A stretch of DNA of 64,000 nt from Bacillus sp. MM2020_4 (GTDB taxonomy: Bacteria; Bacillota; Bacilli; Bacillales; Cytobacillaceae), in assembly GCF_011250555.1 (NCBI RefSeq), contig NZ_JAANMZ010000012.1, forward strand, positions 1 to 64,000. Direction: 5' to 3'. Position 1 is the stretch's first letter. Each line of letters opens with the position of its first letter. Position numbers and translations under genes: made by a program. This document shows positions 62,884 through 64,000 of the stretch, piece by piece. The notes under the pieces are model-generated. The model was given only the letters and a program-made list of their open reading frames with translations. It had not been told where the DNA came from and ran no database searches.

Positions 62884-63975
62884 TTATTTTTGCTGAAATT
62901 CTTCGTTATATTGCCTGAATTTTTCCAAAATTTCAGTTCCCTTAAGGCCTTTTGCATCAAGATCCTTTGCCCACTTTTTGTTAAATGGCTCCAATTCATT
63001 ATTAAGCTTTTTCAAATCAGCTTCAGGAATATCATAAATGTCAATTCCTGCTTTTCTATATTGTTCTTCTAATAAAGCGTCTTCTTCAATGATGGAATTG
63101 GCCATTTTTTCAACAATCTCGTCACTCGCTTTCGTGATAATATCCTGTACATCTTTTGGCCAGCTATTCCAGGATTTTTCACTTACCACATAGGTGATAC
63201 CGAATGCAGATAATTGAGCATTCCTAGAAGTGTATTTTGCGACTTTATCCGTTTGATAGCCAGGCCAGCTAAAGAATGATAGAAGCGATCCATCAATGGT
63301 TCCTCTATCCCAAGCAGAAAAGATTTCAGGCCCCGAAATAGATACAGGCGTTGCACCAAGTTTTTGCATCATTTCCTCTTGAAGTCCGCCTGACGTACGG
63401 ATTTTCAAGCCTTTAAAATCCTGCGCCTTTGTCACTTTACGCACTGAATTGACAATCTGGTAAGGGTTTGTAGTGGCACCCCATAATGGTTTGACCCCGT
63501 TTGGTTTAAACTCCAATTCATATAAATCTTCTTTAATTAATTTGTTAAATGCTTTTGATCCGCTGACCGCGTCTTTCACAAGCCCTGGATTCCCAGACAC
63601 ACCGCTTAATGGCATCTTATCACTAACATAAAGGGGGCCAACGTAGGCAATATCCGCTACTCTGTTCTTTGCAGCATCCAAAAGGCTGGCAGCTTTCCCT
63701 AATTGCTCTGCCGGGTAGTATTCGATCTTGATTTTCCCTTTACCCAGCTCTTCAATTCGATCTATCCAAGGGAGTGTTCCTGTTTTAGGAATTAAGTGAG
63801 AAGCAGGGAAAGAGTCAGCAATTTTGATGACAATCTGTTCTCCTTCTTTTCCACCACTTTTTCCACTAGAGCTTCTCTCCCCTTGTGTCTTTTCAGAATT
63901 CCCGCAAGCAGCCATTGCCACTGCCAAAATGGCAGTCATAAAAACGATAAGTACCTTACCAAAAATACCCCTCAT
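62884..63975 (-). CDS. dctP: TRAP transporter substrate-binding protein (DctP), lipoprotein
   Basis: A 363-aa extracytoplasmic binding protein. It has a lipoprotein signal peptide with lipobox AMAAC (Cys24), then a Ser/Gly/Lys-rich linker and the DctP fold: FKGLKIRTSGGLQEEMMQKLGATPVSI contains the carboxylate-binding Arg, and EIFSAWDRGTIDGSLLSFFSWP follows. It captures an organic acid outside the membrane. First gene of the TRAP operon; its promoter lies beyond the window edge. Confidence 0.93.
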   Translation of the reverse strand: MRGIFGKVLIVFMTAILAVAMAACGNSEKTQGERSSSGKSGGKEGEQIVIKIADSFPASHLIPKTGTLPWIDRIEELGKGKIKIEYYPAEQLGKAASLLDAAKNRVADIAYVGPLYVSDKMPLSGVSGNPGLVKDAVSGSKAFNKLIKEDLYELEFKPNGVKPLWGATTNPYQIVNSVRKVTKAQDFKGLKIRTSGGLQEEMMQKLGATPVSISGPEIFSAWDRGTIDGSLLSFFSWPGYQTDKVAKYTSRNAQLSAFGITYVVSEKSWNSWPKDVQDIITKASDEIVEKMANSIIEEDALLEEQYRKAGIDIYDIPEADLKKLNNELEPFNKKWAKDLDAKGLKGTEILEKFRQYNEEFQQK

Positions 63976-64000
63976 GCTCCTATTCCCCCTCTTTTGGTAT

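Overview
The window is chromosomal DNA of a low-GC, endospore-forming Bacillaceae (Bacillus/Neobacillus-like). Supporting signs are AGGAGG-type ribosome sites with frequent TTG/GTG starts, a TnrA-type nitrogen box, a TPP riboswitch ahead of a thi operon ordered as in B. subtilis, a CwlJ-type spore cortex hydrolase relative, and palindromic repeat families (GGGGTCAGACCCC, GTGCCTGGCACC and ACCGTCCC types). No rRNA, tRNA, prophage, IS transposase or CRISPR array was seen.

Layout. (1) 1-5.9 kb: minus-strand nitrite assimilation operon nirB-nirD-nirC-cobA-trpD-like, with a TnrA box about 50 bp upstream of the inferred start point and a terminator at 160-189. (2) 6-10 kb: a DUF4190 protein, a DrrAB-type ABC exporter whose ATPase gene carries a one-base frameshift, and an SDR gene plus TetR gene with a perfect palindromic operator on the SDR promoter. 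(3) 10-31 kb: a repeat-rich accessory stretch of small, solitary or decaying genes (VOC, DinB, GNAT, HAD, CsaA, CBO0543, DUF2383, orphans), with a broken M14 carboxypeptidase, a CwlJ homologue with an internal deletion, a decayed gene duplicate, a dispersed inverted-repeat element and the thi operon (14.9-18.9 kb). (4) 31-38 kb: an OYE-family reductase, then a two-gene islet flanked by repeats: a 1567-aa nuclease/RNase-H-like/SF1 helicase followed by a trypsin-like protease. This looks like a candidate defence or DNA-processing module.

(5) 38.4-49.3 kb: a tightly packed minus-strand series: aldehyde dehydrogenase, tartrate/dimethylmalate-type decarboxylating dehydrogenase, SDR, EcfA1, EcfA2, EcfT, a PanT-like ECF S component, a P1-family hydrolase and an M20-family amidohydrolase. 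A consensus sigma-54 -24/-12 promoter lies in front of it, and a PAS-AAA-Fis enhancer-binding protein gene sits immediately upstream. The enzyme set matches, step for step, the old biochemical pathway of pantothenate catabolism: hydrolysis, pantoate oxidation, aldopantoate oxidation, then oxidative decarboxylation of dimethylmalate to 2-oxoisovalerate. I regard this as the most interesting system in the window.

(6) 49.5-64 kb: a second minus-strand catabolic cluster for an unidentified organic acid: two RraA-like aldolases, acyl-CoA dehydrogenase, MaoC hydratase, a truncated enoyl-CoA hydratase, a permease, SDR, CaiB/BaiF CoA-transferase, an AtuA pair, an MFS carrier, a NUDT19-like Nudix hydrolase and a complete TRAP transporter. 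The logic is uptake, CoA activation, a beta-oxidation-like sequence and retro-aldol cleavage.
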